DNA from: Pseudomonas saponiphila
Lineage (GTDB): Bacteria > Pseudomonadota > Gammaproteobacteria > Pseudomonadales > Pseudomonadaceae
Assembly: GCF_900105185.1 (NCBI RefSeq)
Contig: NZ_FNTJ01000001.1
Location: forward strand, 3,678,501 to 3,742,500
DNA length: 64,000 nucleotides
Reading direction: 5' to 3'
This document shows, in pieces, positions 39,988 to 48,798 of this stretch (position 1 is the first letter of the stretch; the number at the start of each line of letters is the position of its first letter). Both the position numbers and the translations under genes were made by a program. Below the pieces are notes generated by a model that was given only the letters and a program-made list of their open reading frames with translations, ran no database searches and was not told the DNA's origin.

Positions 39988-41196
39988 TCAGGGCGTCTGC
40001 TGCGACAACGGCACCGGCGCCCGGCGCGGCCAGGCCAGCAACTCGGTTTCCGCCATCGGCCGGGCATACCAGTAGCCCTGGCCCAGCACGCAGCCCATGT
40101 CCAGCAGCAGGCGCCGTTCGAGCTGGGTTTCCACCCCTTCCACCACCAGGCACATTTCCAGGCTGCTGGCCAACGCCAGGGAGGCCCCCACCACCGCGCG
40201 ACAGCGCGGCTGGCGCAGCAACTCACGGACGAAATGCGCGTCGAGCTTGATCTGGTTGAACGGCAACTCGCACAGGCGCTGCAAGGAGGAATAGCCGGCG
40301 CCAAAGTCGTCGATGGCCAGGTTGCACTTCATCATGCGCAGACGCACCAGGTTCTCCAGGCTGATGGCCGGCGCTTGCACCAGGCCGACCTCGGTGATTT
40401 CGAAGCTCAGCAAGTGCGGCGGCACCTGATGCCGTTCGATGGCCTGGTGGATATCCCCGACGATGTCGCTGCAGGCCAGCTGCCGGGGCATCAGGTTGAA
40501 CGCCAGCTCCAGTTCCTCGCCCTGATCCAGCAGCCGGCGCTGCAAGGCCATGCCCTGGTCGAGCTGCTGATGAAACACCCGATCCAGCAGGCCTTCGGCC
40601 TCAAGCTCTGCGAGAAAGGCCGCTGGCGCCAGCACGCCACGCTGCGGATGGAGCCAGCGCACCAGCACCTCGGCGCCACTGCAGGTGGCCTGTTGCAGGT
40701 CGAACTTGGGTTGGTAGTAGGACACGAACTGCCCCTGCTCCACGCCCCGCAGCAGTTCCTCGCGATTCACCGGGTCGAAGTGCCGGGGCGGCGGCGCGGG
40801 CGGCAGGTGGTGGTGCTGTTGATAGCATTCGAGCATCGCCTGCAGGGCCGCCAGTTCCGCCGGCTTGCCCACATCCCCCAGGACGATCAGCCCTTGCAGG
40901 CTGATCATCTGCAACACCGCGCGCCGCAGGTCGGGCTCGATCAGGCTGTAGAGAATCACCGCCCGCACCAACTGCTCCTCGCTGGCTCGGCGCAGGAACT
41001 CCAGGCCGTCCATGCCGGCCATCTGCAGGTCGCAGAGAACGATGTCCGCCGCGCCGCGTGCGCGCAACAGCTCCAGGGCAGCGGCGCCGTCGAACGCCGC
41101 CAGGGGGGCCACCACCCCCAGGCGCTGCAATTGCTCCAGGACCAGCAACTGCTGCACCGGATGATCTTCCAGAACCAATATCTTCAGGGTATTCAA
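39988..41196 (-). CDS. RocR-like response regulator with c-di-GMP phosphodiesterase (EAL) domain
   Basis: 402-residue protein. The receiver domain (about 1-125) has LVLEDHP, the phospho-acceptor Asp in LCDLQMAGMDG and the conserved Lys of LGDVGKP. The EAL domain (about 150-395) keeps the catalytic set: AEVLVRWLHP, FEITEVG, AIDDFGAGYSS, IKLDAHFVREL and VVEGVE, so it should hydrolyse c-di-GMP. Blocks such as SLENLVRLRMMKCNLAIDDF closely match RocR/PvrR of P. aeruginosa. I choose the TTG at 41194-41196 with GGAG six bases upstream over an ATG at 41283 in a region of low similarity. It faces the RocS1-like kinase gene. Confidence 0.9.
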   Translation of the reverse strand: MNTLKILVLEDHPVQQLLVLEQLQRLGVVAPLAAFDGAAALELLRARGAADIVLCDLQMAGMDGLEFLRRASEEQLVRAVILYSLIEPDLRRAVLQMISLQGLIVLGDVGKPAELAALQAMLECYQQHHHLPPAPPPRHFDPVNREELLRGVEQGQFVSYYQPKFDLQQATCSGAEVLVRWLHPQRGVLAPAAFLAELEAEGLLDRVFHQQLDQGMALQRRLLDQGEELELAFNLMPRQLACSDIVGDIHQAIERHQVPPHLLSFEITEVGLVQAPAISLENLVRLRMMKCNLAIDDFGAGYSSLQRLCELPFNQIKLDAHFVRELLRQPRCRAVVGASLALASSLEMCLVVEGVETQLERRLLLDMGCVLGQGYWYARPMAETELLAWPRRAPVPLSQQTP

Positions 41197-41524
41197 GCGC
41201 GGCTCCAGATTCAGCGGCGACGGCCGATGGTGCGGCAGCCGGCAGCGCTTCGGGCCCCCGGCAGTCTGTGTAACGGCAAGCATGCGGATAGCAACAAGCG
41301 TATCGCTAAGCGCAAGCCGGTCAAGGCACCGACCAGACCTTCGGTCCGCCCGTACCAGCGGCCTTGCCCGGCTCCCCGCAACCCGGGAAAATAGCCGCGT
41401 TTGGCGCCGTCCCTTGATCTATATTTATTTCCAGCATTGGCGTTCCGCCCTTGTCCGACAGACAACCCAACCTGTCGCATTGCTCTTCGACTCCCCTCGT
41501 GCCGTTCCCCGATCTGGAGCCCCG
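41197..41524. other. 328-bp divergent intergenic region between rocR-like and rocS-like genes
   Basis: Non-coding, with a slightly AT-richer patch at 41410-41440 (GATCTATATTTATTTCCAGC). It must contain promoters for both genes. No convincing operator was seen. The rocA1-type DNA-binding regulator present beside this pair in P. aeruginosa is absent. Confidence 0.5.
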
Positions 41525-44500
41525 ATGCTTCGTTTTATCCTGTCCATGCTGTTGTCACTGGCCTGCCTGCCGGCCATGAGCGACGCCCCTCCCCTGTTGC
41601 AGTTGCTCAATTATGAATCCCCCCATCACCACCAACTGCCCCTGACCACGGATGACTGGCAATGGCTGCGCAACAAGCGCGAACTGGTGCTGGGCACCGC
41701 GCAGCAAAACCTGCCGCCGCTGGAAATGGTCAACGAAGCCAAGGAATACGAGGGCGTTACCGCCGACTACATTGGCCTGCTGGCCGACGCGCTGGGGGTG
41801 AAGATCAGCATCCGGGCCTACGACACCCGCGAGCAGGTGTTCAATGCCCTGGCCAGGGGCGAGATCGACTTGATGGGCAGCGTTACCCAGGGCGAGGCCC
41901 GGCACCGGCAACTGCTGCTCAGCCAGAGCTATCTGGTCAATCGCCCGACCCTGGTCGCCCGCCTGGGGGACTCGCCCTCGCTCAAAGGCGGCTTGCAGGG
42001 ACAGCGCCTGGCCATCTCCCTGGACACCATCAGCCTGCCCGTGGCCCAGGCCATGTACCCCCTGGCGCGGATCGACACCTACGCCAGCGCGGATGCGGCC
42101 ATGGCCGCCGTGGCCTTCGGCGATGCCGACGTGCTGCTCAGCGACGCCGTCTCGGCGCAGTTCCTGATCTCGCGCAACTACAGCGACTACCTGCGGATCA
42201 TCTACAGCGGCCCCGCCAGCATCTCCGGCTTTGCCTTCGCGGTGACCCCGGACAATCGGCAACTGCAGTACTTGCTCGATACCGCTCTGCGCGCGATCCA
42301 CAAGGAGCAGGACATCAGCATCCGCAATCGCTGGGGCGACCGCCTGCTGCTGAGCATGGAAAAAACCAGCCTCACCCCCGAGGAACAGCGCTGGATCGAA
42401 AGGAACCCGGTGGTGCGCATCGGCATTCACCGCTACCTGCCGCCGTTGTCCTACTTCGACGCCGACGGCAATTACCTGGGGATTACCGCCGACCTGCTGG
42501 CAATGCTGGAGACCAAGACCGGGCTGACCTTCGAAATCACCCCGCTGCCCAGCTTCAAGGACCTCAACGATGCCCTGCGCGATGGCCGGGTGCAGATGGC
42601 CGCCGATCGGGCCCGCAATACCGAGCGCGAAGCCTACCTGCTGTTCACCCGCCCCTACCTGGTCGGGCCCTACATGCTGATCACCCGCGACGCCGCCGAT
42701 GCGCCGAAAAGCCTGGAGGACATGGCGGGCAAGACCCTGCTGATCGGCAGCGGTCACTCCCTGGTGGCCCAGCTGCGCCAGCGCTATCCACAGATCCGCG
42801 TCAAGGAAGTGCAGACCAACTTCGAAGCCCTGTCCCTGCTTCGCGACCACAAGGCCGACGCCGCCGTGCAGGCGGAAATCGCCGTCAGCTTCAACCTGCC
42901 GCGCATCAAGGAAGACCAGCTCAAGGTCCGTTCGGCCCTCAACCTGCCCTTGCTCAACGAGTCCTTTGCGGTGCGCCGCGACCAGCTGGAACTGTTCAAC
43001 ATCATCGACAAGTCCCTGCGCAGCATTTCTCCGGACGCCATCACCGAGCTCAACAATCGCTGGCGCTCCAAGTCGGCGGTCGCGCCCCCCTCCTGGCGCG
43101 ACTACCGCACCACCCTGTACCTGGCCGGGGCCGCGTCGCTGGTGCTGCTGCTGATTGCCCTGGCCTGGGGCTACGCCATGCGCCGCCAGGTCAGCCAGCG
43201 CGAACGGGCCGAGCATGCCCTCAACGACCAGTTGCGCTTCATGGACGCGCTGATCAACGGCACGCCCAACCCGATCTACGTGCGCGACCGCGAGCGGCGC
43301 CTGGTGATCTGCAACGACAGCTACCTCAAGACCATGGGCACCGATCGCCAGAGCGTGCTGGGCAGCAACCTCGAACAGCTGGCGGTGCCCGAGGCCGGGC
43401 TGTTCGCCACCGACTTCCAGAGCATCCTCGACGGCGGCCCGCCGCTGCTGATCGACCGCACGGTGCACATCCGCGGCCAGCAGGTGCAGATCTACCACTG
43501 GATGCTGCCCTACCGCGATGCCCAGGGCGAAATCCTCGGCATCATCGGCGGCTGGCTGGACATCAGCGAGCGCCAGCAACTGTTGAATGAACTGACCCAG
43601 GCCAAGAACGACGCCGACAAGGCCAACCGGGCCAAGACCACCTTCCTGGCCACCATGAGCCACGAAATCCGCACCCCCATGAGCGCGGTGATCGGCATGC
43701 TCGAACTGGCCCTCAAGCGCGCCGACCAGGGTCAGCTCGACCGCCCTTCGATCGAGGTGGCCTACAGCTCGGCCCTGGGCCTGCTGGAACTGATCGGCGA
43801 CATCCTGGACATCGCCCGGATCGAAAGCGGGCACCTGAGCCTGAGCCCCGAGCGGGCCAATCTGCGGGAGCTGGCGGAGTCGGTGTTCCGGGTCTTCGAT
43901 GGCCTGGCCCGGCAGAAGGGCCTGCGCCTGGAACTGGACCTGGACAGCAGCGCCAGCGGCGACGTGCTGGTGGATCCGCTGCGCTTCAAGCAGATCCTCT
44001 CGAACCTGCTGAGCAACGCCATCAAGTTCACCGAACGCGGCACCGTGCAGGTGCGCCTGCAGGCCGAACGCGACGACCCGCAGACCCTGCCCCTGCAACT
44101 GACGGTCCGGGACACCGGCATCGGCATCGACCCCGAAGACCAGCAACTGCTGTTCCAGCCCTTCAGCCAGGTTCCCGGACAACATCAGAACGCCCGCTCG
44201 GGCACCGGGCTGGGGCTGGTGATCTGCCGCACCCTGTGCGAAATGATGGGCGGCCAGTTGAGCCTGCAAAGCCAGCCCGGGGTCGGCACCCTGGCCCGGG
44301 TCCAGCTGCAGCTGAGCCGACTCGCCCCCCTGCCGGACTCACCGCCGCCGGTGCCACAGGACGCCCAGCCGCTGGCCGCCAGGGCCGCGCTGCACATCCT
44401 GGTGGTGGACGACAGCCAGGCCAACCGCCAACTACTCTGCGAGCAACTGCGCTTTCTCGACTACTCGCTGAGCCAGGCACAGAACGGCGCCGAGGCCTAC

Positions 44501-45127
44501 AAGCTGTGGCTGCGGGAAACCTTCGATGTGGTGATCACCGACTGCAACATGCCGGTGCTGAACGGCTACGAACTGACCCGACAGATTCGCCTCACCGAGC
44601 AGATCCAGGGACGCCCGCCGGTGCAGATCTTCGGTTTCACCGCCAATGTCCAACCCGAAGAACAGCAACGCTGCCTGGACGCCGGCATGAACGGCTGTAT
44701 CTTCAAGCCCATCGCCCTGCCCGAGCTGGATCGCCGCCTGCGCCAGCTGCAGGCGCTGCCACGCACCCAGCTGAAAAGCACCAGCCGGCATTTCGACATC
44801 CAGCAACTGGACCACCTCACCGGCGGCAATCCGGCCTCCATCCAGCGAGTGCTCAAGGGCGTGCAGCAGAGCAACCGCCAGGACCTGAAACAGATCCGCG
44901 AACTGCTCGCCAGTGCCGAGCGCAAAGGGGTGGCCGAACTGGCCCATCGCATCCATGGCGCGGCGCGGATCATCAAGGCCCAGGCCCTGATCGATGAATG
45001 CGAGTACCTGGAAAAGGCCTGCCTCGAAGGCGCCGATGCCGATCAGATCCAGGCGGCCTTGGCCCGCCTGGAACAGGCCATGCTCGGGCTCGACGGCGAC
45101 CTGCTGGAGGCCCTGGAGCCCGATTGA
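41525..45127 (+). CDS. BvgS/RocS1-like hybrid sensor histidine kinase
   Basis: Inner-membrane sensor of 1200 residues. Order: signal peptide (1-19), two tandem periplasmic solute-binding-like domains (about 50-275 and 290-520), one transmembrane helix (about 535-557, LAGAASLVLLLIALAWGYAM), PAS (about 580-690), HisKA with His713 in TMSHEIRTPM, HATPase (N box LSNLLSNAIKFTERG, G1 DTGIGI, G2 GTGLGL), receiver with Asp1006 in ITDCNMPVLNG, and Hpt with His1141 in LAHRIHGAARI. All phosphorelay residues are present. Likely phosphorylates the divergently encoded RocR-like protein and thereby alters c-di-GMP. The ligand of the VFT domains is unknown. Start chosen after CTGGAG. Confidence 0.93.
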   Translation: MLRFILSMLLSLACLPAMSDAPPLLQLLNYESPHHHQLPLTTDDWQWLRNKRELVLGTAQQNLPPLEMVNEAKEYEGVTADYIGLLADALGVKISIRAYDTREQVFNALARGEIDLMGSVTQGEARHRQLLLSQSYLVNRPTLVARLGDSPSLKGGLQGQRLAISLDTISLPVAQAMYPLARIDTYASADAAMAAVAFGDADVLLSDAVSAQFLISRNYSDYLRIIYSGPASISGFAFAVTPDNRQLQYLLDTALRAIHKEQDISIRNRWGDRLLLSMEKTSLTPEEQRWIERNPVVRIGIHRYLPPLSYFDADGNYLGITADLLAMLETKTGLTFEITPLPSFKDLNDALRDGRVQMAADRARNTEREAYLLFTRPYLVGPYMLITRDAADAPKSLEDMAGKTLLIGSGHSLVAQLRQRYPQIRVKEVQTNFEALSLLRDHKADAAVQAEIAVSFNLPRIKEDQLKVRSALNLPLLNESFAVRRDQLELFNIIDKSLRSISPDAITELNNRWRSKSAVAPPSWRDYRTTLYLAGAASLVLLLIALAWGYAMRRQVSQRERAEHALNDQLRFMDALINGTPNPIYVRDRERRLVICNDSYLKTMGTDRQSVLGSNLEQLAVPEAGLFATDFQSILDGGPPLLIDRTVHIRGQQVQIYHWMLPYRDAQGEILGIIGGWLDISERQQLLNELTQAKNDADKANRAKTTFLATMSHEIRTPMSAVIGMLELALKRADQGQLDRPSIEVAYSSALGLLELIGDILDIARIESGHLSLSPERANLRELAESVFRVFDGLARQKGLRLELDLDSSASGDVLVDPLRFKQILSNLLSNAIKFTERGTVQVRLQAERDDPQTLPLQLTVRDTGIGIDPEDQQLLFQPFSQVPGQHQNARSGTGLGLVICRTLCEMMGGQLSLQSQPGVGTLARVQLQLSRLAPLPDSPPPVPQDAQPLAARAALHILVVDDSQANRQLLCEQLRFLDYSLSQAQNGAEAYKLWLRETFDVVITDCNMPVLNGYELTRQIRLTEQIQGRPPVQIFGFTANVQPEEQQRCLDAGMNGCIFKPIALPELDRRLRQLQALPRTQLKSTSRHFDIQQLDHLTGGNPASIQRVLKGVQQSNRQDLKQIRELLASAERKGVAELAHRIHGAARIIKAQALIDECEYLEKACLEGADADQIQAALARLEQAMLGLDGDLLEALEPD

Positions 45128-45179
45128 ACGGCCCATGCGGCGCTCGGGCGAGCCCCGGACGCCGCGTCCTCATGGGGGC

Positions 45180-45929
45180 TCAGCCCCCCAGTTGCTGCAG
45201 CTCCAGGCTGGCCGAGGCCGACAGCGGCCGCGACGGCTGGATCAGCGGCATGCCGAAACGCTTGCTGATGTAGCGCCCGCCGGTGCCGGTCAGGGTCAGG
45301 GCACGGCTGTCCAGGTCGCGGACCAGCCATTTGCGCTCCAGCAATACCCGCAGCAACGCAGCGCCCAGGGCGCCCCCCAGGTGCGGGCGACGCATGCTCC
45401 AGTCCAGGCATGGGCAGGCAACGCGCCGGCGCAGGGCACGAAGTTCGGCCACCTCGATACCCAGGCCGTGGAAGAACTCGACGCCGCTGTCGCTGATCCG
45501 GTACTCCTCGCCCTCCCCGGCCGCCAGCAACCAGCCGGCTTCGAGCATCCGGTCGTGCAACTGCACCCCCAGGGTGCCCGCCAGGTGGTCGTAGCAGGTG
45601 CGGGCGAACTGCAGGCGGTCCGGGGTGCGCGGAGTGAAAGGGGTGCCCTGGCCGATCACCATCAACGCCTCCAGGGCCTGGGCCACCAGAGGATCGCCGA
45701 GGTCGTAGTAACGGTGCCGTCCCTGGACCTGCACCCGCAGCAAACCGGCGTCCTTGAGCTTGGCCAGGTGGGCGCTGGCGGTGGACGTACTGACCTGGGC
45801 GATCGCCGCCAGTTCGGTGCTGGTGCGGGCATGGCCGTCCATCAGGGCACAGAGCATCCGGGTCCGGGCCGGCTCGGCGATGGCCGCCGCCACGTTGGAT
45901 AGCCCGAGGTCGTTCTGTACTACATTCAT
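45180..45929 (-). CDS. ArsR-type winged-helix transcriptional regulator
   Basis: 249-residue regulator, longer than classical ArsR (about 100). N-terminal HTH: AAIAEPARTRMLCALMDGHA, TSTELAAIAQVSTSTASAHL, then wing VQGRHRYYDLGD; a C-terminal domain of about 150 residues with cysteines (VACPCLDWSMRRPHLGGALG) follows. No CxC metal site in the recognition helix, so a non-metal effector is more likely. ATG at 45929 follows GGAG by six bases. It faces the P450 gene over 81 bp and is the obvious candidate to control it. A longer ORF in this frame (to 47207) is antisense to the P450 gene and not real. Confidence 0.87.
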   Translation of the reverse strand: MNVVQNDLGLSNVAAAIAEPARTRMLCALMDGHARTSTELAAIAQVSTSTASAHLAKLKDAGLLRVQVQGRHRYYDLGDPLVAQALEALMVIGQGTPFTPRTPDRLQFARTCYDHLAGTLGVQLHDRMLEAGWLLAAGEGEEYRISDSGVEFFHGLGIEVAELRALRRRVACPCLDWSMRRPHLGGALGAALLRVLLERKWLVRDLDSRALTLTGTGGRYISKRFGMPLIQPSRPLSASASLELQQLGG

Positions 45930-46010
45930 ATTTCGCTCCATGACGAATCGTGTCTTCGAAAGGCAGAGGATAGTACCAACCTGGACTTCTGCCCAACAAA
46001 GAGACAAATC

Positions 46011-47177
46011 ATGGACCCGATCAGCGCAGCTACCCATTTCAACCCCTACGACTTTTACTACGCCCGCCTGCGTGCCCGGGGCGGCCTGACCTACGATTCG
46101 GCCCTCGGGCTGTGGCTGGCCAGCAGCGCCGCGGCGGTCGCCGCCGTGCTCAACCACCCGGCCTGCCGGGTCCGGCCGCTGCACGAGCCGGTGCCCCGGG
46201 CCATCGCCGGACGGCCCGCCGGGCAAGTCTTTGCCCGCCTGATGCGAATGAACGAGGGCCCGCGCCACGGCTGTCCGCGACAAGCCATGGCCCCAGGGCT
46301 GCAGGCACTGGCCGGGATCGACCTGATGCCCTGGCTGGCCGCATGGCGCCCGGCCCTTGATGCCCCACAGTGCGCCGCCGACCTGCAACGCTGGCAGTGG
46401 CGCCTGCCGGTGGCCCTGCTGGCCGCCCTGCTGGGGGTGCCCGCCGAGCAATGTGAAGAGCTTGCCCGACGCACCGGCGAGTTCGTCGCCTGCTTCTCGC
46501 CCCTGAGCACGGAACAACAGTTGCAGGCCGCCGACGCGGCGGCGCAAGACTTGCTCCGGCAGATGCAGGCCGTGCTTGATGGCCCGCAACCCAGCCCGCT
46601 GCTGAGGTCGATCCTCGAACGCAGCAGCGGGCTGGCCGCCGAGGACTTGCAGGCCAACCTGCTGGGCCTGCTGGCACAAACCCACGACGCCTGCGCCGGG
46701 CTGCTGGGCAACAGCCTGCTGGCCTTGCTGACGGACCCGGCCCTGGCCCGGCGCCTGCAGCAGGATCCCGGTCGCTTGCAGGACTGGCTGCTGCAAGTGC
46801 AGCGCCTGGACCCGCCGGTGCAGAACACCCGCCGCTTCGTTGCCGAGCCTTGCACCCTGCTGGGTGTCGACCTGCAGCCCGGGGATAGCGTGCTGGTGCT
46901 GCTGGCCGCGGCCAACCACGACCCGGCCCTGTGCGCGATCACCGGCAGCGATCCGGCGCAGCAGGGCTTCAGCTTCGGCGCCGGCGCCCATCGCTGCCCG
47001 GGTCGGGACTTGGCCTTGAACATCGTCCACAGCCTGCTGCGCGCCCTGCTGCAGCACCCGGACCTGGGCGCGCTGGCCCTGCAATGGCGATACCGGGCCT
47101 CGGTCAATGGCCGCCTGCCCCTGTTCAGCGACGCGCCGGGCGGCCGGCCAACGGGCTGGCAGCCAGCGGACGCTTGA
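46011..47177 (+). CDS. Cytochrome P450-family protein with atypical motifs
   Basis: Soluble bacterial-type P450, 388 residues. The heme-binding motif FSFGAGAHRCPGRDLA is canonical, with thiolate Cys329. Two signature elements are altered: the K-helix ExxR reads QVQR (Gln262-Arg265, context LLQVQRLDPPVQNTRR), and the I-helix oxygen-activation motif (A/G)GxDT is replaced by AQTHDA (222-227). Loss of the ExxR Glu is rare among P450s and suggests either altered stability/heme handling or non-monooxygenase chemistry. No ferredoxin or reductase genes lie nearby. Divergent from an ArsR-type regulator; a DUF1543 gene follows 50 bp downstream, probably in the same transcript. Confidence 0.85.
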   Translation: MDPISAATHFNPYDFYYARLRARGGLTYDSALGLWLASSAAAVAAVLNHPACRVRPLHEPVPRAIAGRPAGQVFARLMRMNEGPRHGCPRQAMAPGLQALAGIDLMPWLAAWRPALDAPQCAADLQRWQWRLPVALLAALLGVPAEQCEELARRTGEFVACFSPLSTEQQLQAADAAAQDLLRQMQAVLDGPQPSPLLRSILERSSGLAAEDLQANLLGLLAQTHDACAGLLGNSLLALLTDPALARRLQQDPGRLQDWLLQVQRLDPPVQNTRRFVAEPCTLLGVDLQPGDSVLVLLAAANHDPALCAITGSDPAQQGFSFGAGAHRCPGRDLALNIVHSLLRALLQHPDLGALALQWRYRASVNGRLPLFSDAPGGRPTGWQPADA

Positions 47178-47227
47178 GGTAAAAAGTGCCCCCTGTGCCG
47201 AAGCCACTATTGGAAAAAGGAAGGGTC

Positions 47228-47722
47228 ATGCTGTTTGTGGTGATGCTCGGGGGCAAGCACCCCAAAGCGACAATCGAAGTCCACGACGTCCAATTCGTGG
47301 TCGCCGAGCGCCTTGAATCGGCCTACGCGCAGCTGCGCGAGGCCTGGTTCGGCAGTCCCGCGGGCTTGCATATCGACTCATGGATGCAGGTCGACGGCGT
47401 CGAGCAGTACAAGGTCGAGTTCAGCCCCCTGGCTCCCGGGCCGGGCGCGCCGCGCCTGTACTTCCTCAACCTGGGCGGCTACGAAGCGGCCACCTTCGGC
47501 GAGGCCCACCGCTACCTGCTGGTGGTGGCCCGCGACAAGACCGAAGCCAAGGCCAAGGGCAAACGGCAGATGCTGGCCCACTGGCACAAAGCCCACACCG
47601 ACGCCCTGCTCGACGTCGACGACTGCCTGCCGATCGATCTGCTGCAAGGGCGCTATGTGCACCTGGTGCCAGGGCCGCACCAGGGCATCGAGCAACGCAA
47701 CGACTACATCATCCTCAACTGA
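47228..47722 (+). CDS. DUF1543 domain protein
   Basis: Cytosolic protein of 164 residues. The family block MLFVVMLGGKHPKATIEVHD, then LREAWFGSPAGLHIDSWMQV, YFLNLGGYEAATFGEAHRYL and LDVDDCLPIDLLQGRYVHL, fits the DUF1543 family, of unknown function. ATG at 47228 is preceded by AAGGAAGGG. It follows the P450 gene with 50 bp between and is on the same strand; the LysR gene converges with 2 bp between stops. Confidence 0.8.
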   Translation: MLFVVMLGGKHPKATIEVHDVQFVVAERLESAYAQLREAWFGSPAGLHIDSWMQVDGVEQYKVEFSPLAPGPGAPRLYFLNLGGYEAATFGEAHRYLLVVARDKTEAKAKGKRQMLAHWHKAHTDALLDVDDCLPIDLLQGRYVHLVPGPHQGIEQRNDYIILN

Positions 47723-47724
47723 CC

Positions 47725-48684
47725 TCAGGCCGGTGGCATAGCGCTGCCGGGGCCCCGGTAGTGCAGGCCAAGATCGCTGATATCGGTGACCTGGCTCAGC
47801 AGAAAGTCGCGCAACCGGGCAATGCGCTCCTGGCTCGGGCTGTCGCGCAGCCACACCAGGTAGTAGCCATCCCCCGACGCCACCGCGCTGGGGAACGGCA
47901 GGCTGATCCGCCCGCCGCGTATGTCCTGCGCCACCAGGTGCAGATCGCCGATCGACAGACCGTGCCCGGCCATGGCGGCGCTGATCGCCTGGTCCAGGGT
48001 GTCGAAGACGGTGCCCCGTTCCAGCCGCAGCGGCTCCAGCAATGCCCGATCCTCGAGCGCCTGGGCCTGCAGCCAGCGACGCCAGTCGCGGCGGTCCGCC
48101 GAAGGGTGGATCAGCTCCGCATCCCTGAGCCGCTCAAGGGGCCAGGGCGCTCCCTGCGCAGCCTGTGGCGGGCCGATGGGAATCAGCCATTCATCGAACA
48201 GCTTGCAGGCCTCGACCCCGGCGCCGAAGTGGCCGTTGCCCAGCAGAATCGCGCAGTCGTAGGGCTCGGCATAGAAGTCCACATGATCGAAGTCCATCCA
48301 CACGCTGGCCAGTTGCACCGCCAGTTCCGGCTGCTCGCCCTTGAGCGTCTCCAGGGCCCGCAGCAGCCAGCGCATGGTCAGGGTCGAAGGCGCCTTGAGA
48401 CGCAACTGACCGCGGCTGGCGCGCAGCGGCAGGCAGGCATCCTCGATGATCCGGAAACCGACCTTGAGCTCCCGGGCCAGGCGCTGTCCGGCTTCGGTGA
48501 GCACCAGCCTGGGTCCGTGACGCTCGAACAAACGACAGCCGAACTGACTTTCCAGGGTACGGATATGCCGGCTGATGGCGCTTTGGGTCAGGGACAGTTC
48601 CTCGGCGGCACGGGTAAAGGAGCTGGACCGGGCGGCCACTTCAAAGGCCCGCAGCGCGTAGAGCGGTGGCAGGGATTCGACCAT
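47725..48684 (-). CDS. LysR-family transcriptional regulator (GcvA-like)
   Basis: 319-residue regulator. N-terminal HTH PPLYALRAFEVAARSSSFTR and ELSLTQSAISRHIRTLESQF is typical of the GcvA/AmpR branch; the rest is a periplasmic-binding-like effector domain (VDFYAEPYDCAILLGNGHFG). I start at MVESLPP (48684), preceded by GAGTG; the ATG at 48714 lies in the operator palindrome and would add ten unconserved residues. It diverges from a LysE-type exporter across 114 bp, and a perfect T-N11-A palindrome lies between, so it most likely controls that exporter in response to an amino acid or related metabolite. Confidence 0.9.
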   Translation of the reverse strand: MVESLPPLYALRAFEVAARSSSFTRAAEELSLTQSAISRHIRTLESQFGCRLFERHGPRLVLTEAGQRLARELKVGFRIIEDACLPLRASRGQLRLKAPSTLTMRWLLRALETLKGEQPELAVQLASVWMDFDHVDFYAEPYDCAILLGNGHFGAGVEACKLFDEWLIPIGPPQAAQGAPWPLERLRDAELIHPSADRRDWRRWLQAQALEDRALLEPLRLERGTVFDTLDQAISAAMAGHGLSIGDLHLVAQDIRGGRISLPFPSAVASGDGYYLVWLRDSPSQERIARLRDFLLSQVTDISDLGLHYRGPGSAMPPA

Positions 48685-48699
48685 CGAAAGACACTCATG

Positions 48700-48714
48700 A
48701 TGATTAATAATCAT
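48700..48714. promoter_or_regulatory. LysR-type operator (T-N11-A palindrome)
   Basis: ATGATTAATAATCAT is a perfect 7-1-7 palindrome with the T-N11-A spacing (T48701...A48713) of LysR recognition sites. It lies 16 bp before the LysR start codon and 85 bp before the LysE-type gene. Confidence 0.75.
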
Positions 48715-48798
48715 AGTAGGTCATAGCTTTTTGCGTTTTTCAACGCGGGGTAAAGCCTTCAGGATCAAGCCCTCTACAAGATCTGAAAGGCGTTGTCT

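Noticed and set aside
45173..45188. Terminator hairpin GGGGGCTCAGCCCCC between the kinase and ArsR genes
   Set aside because: It overlaps the ArsR stop codon and has no T-run on either side; may be chance in GC-rich DNA.
45930..47207. Upstream extension of the ArsR-type ORF
   Set aside because: Antisense to the P450 gene; the regulator has a good ribosome site and conserved start at 45929.
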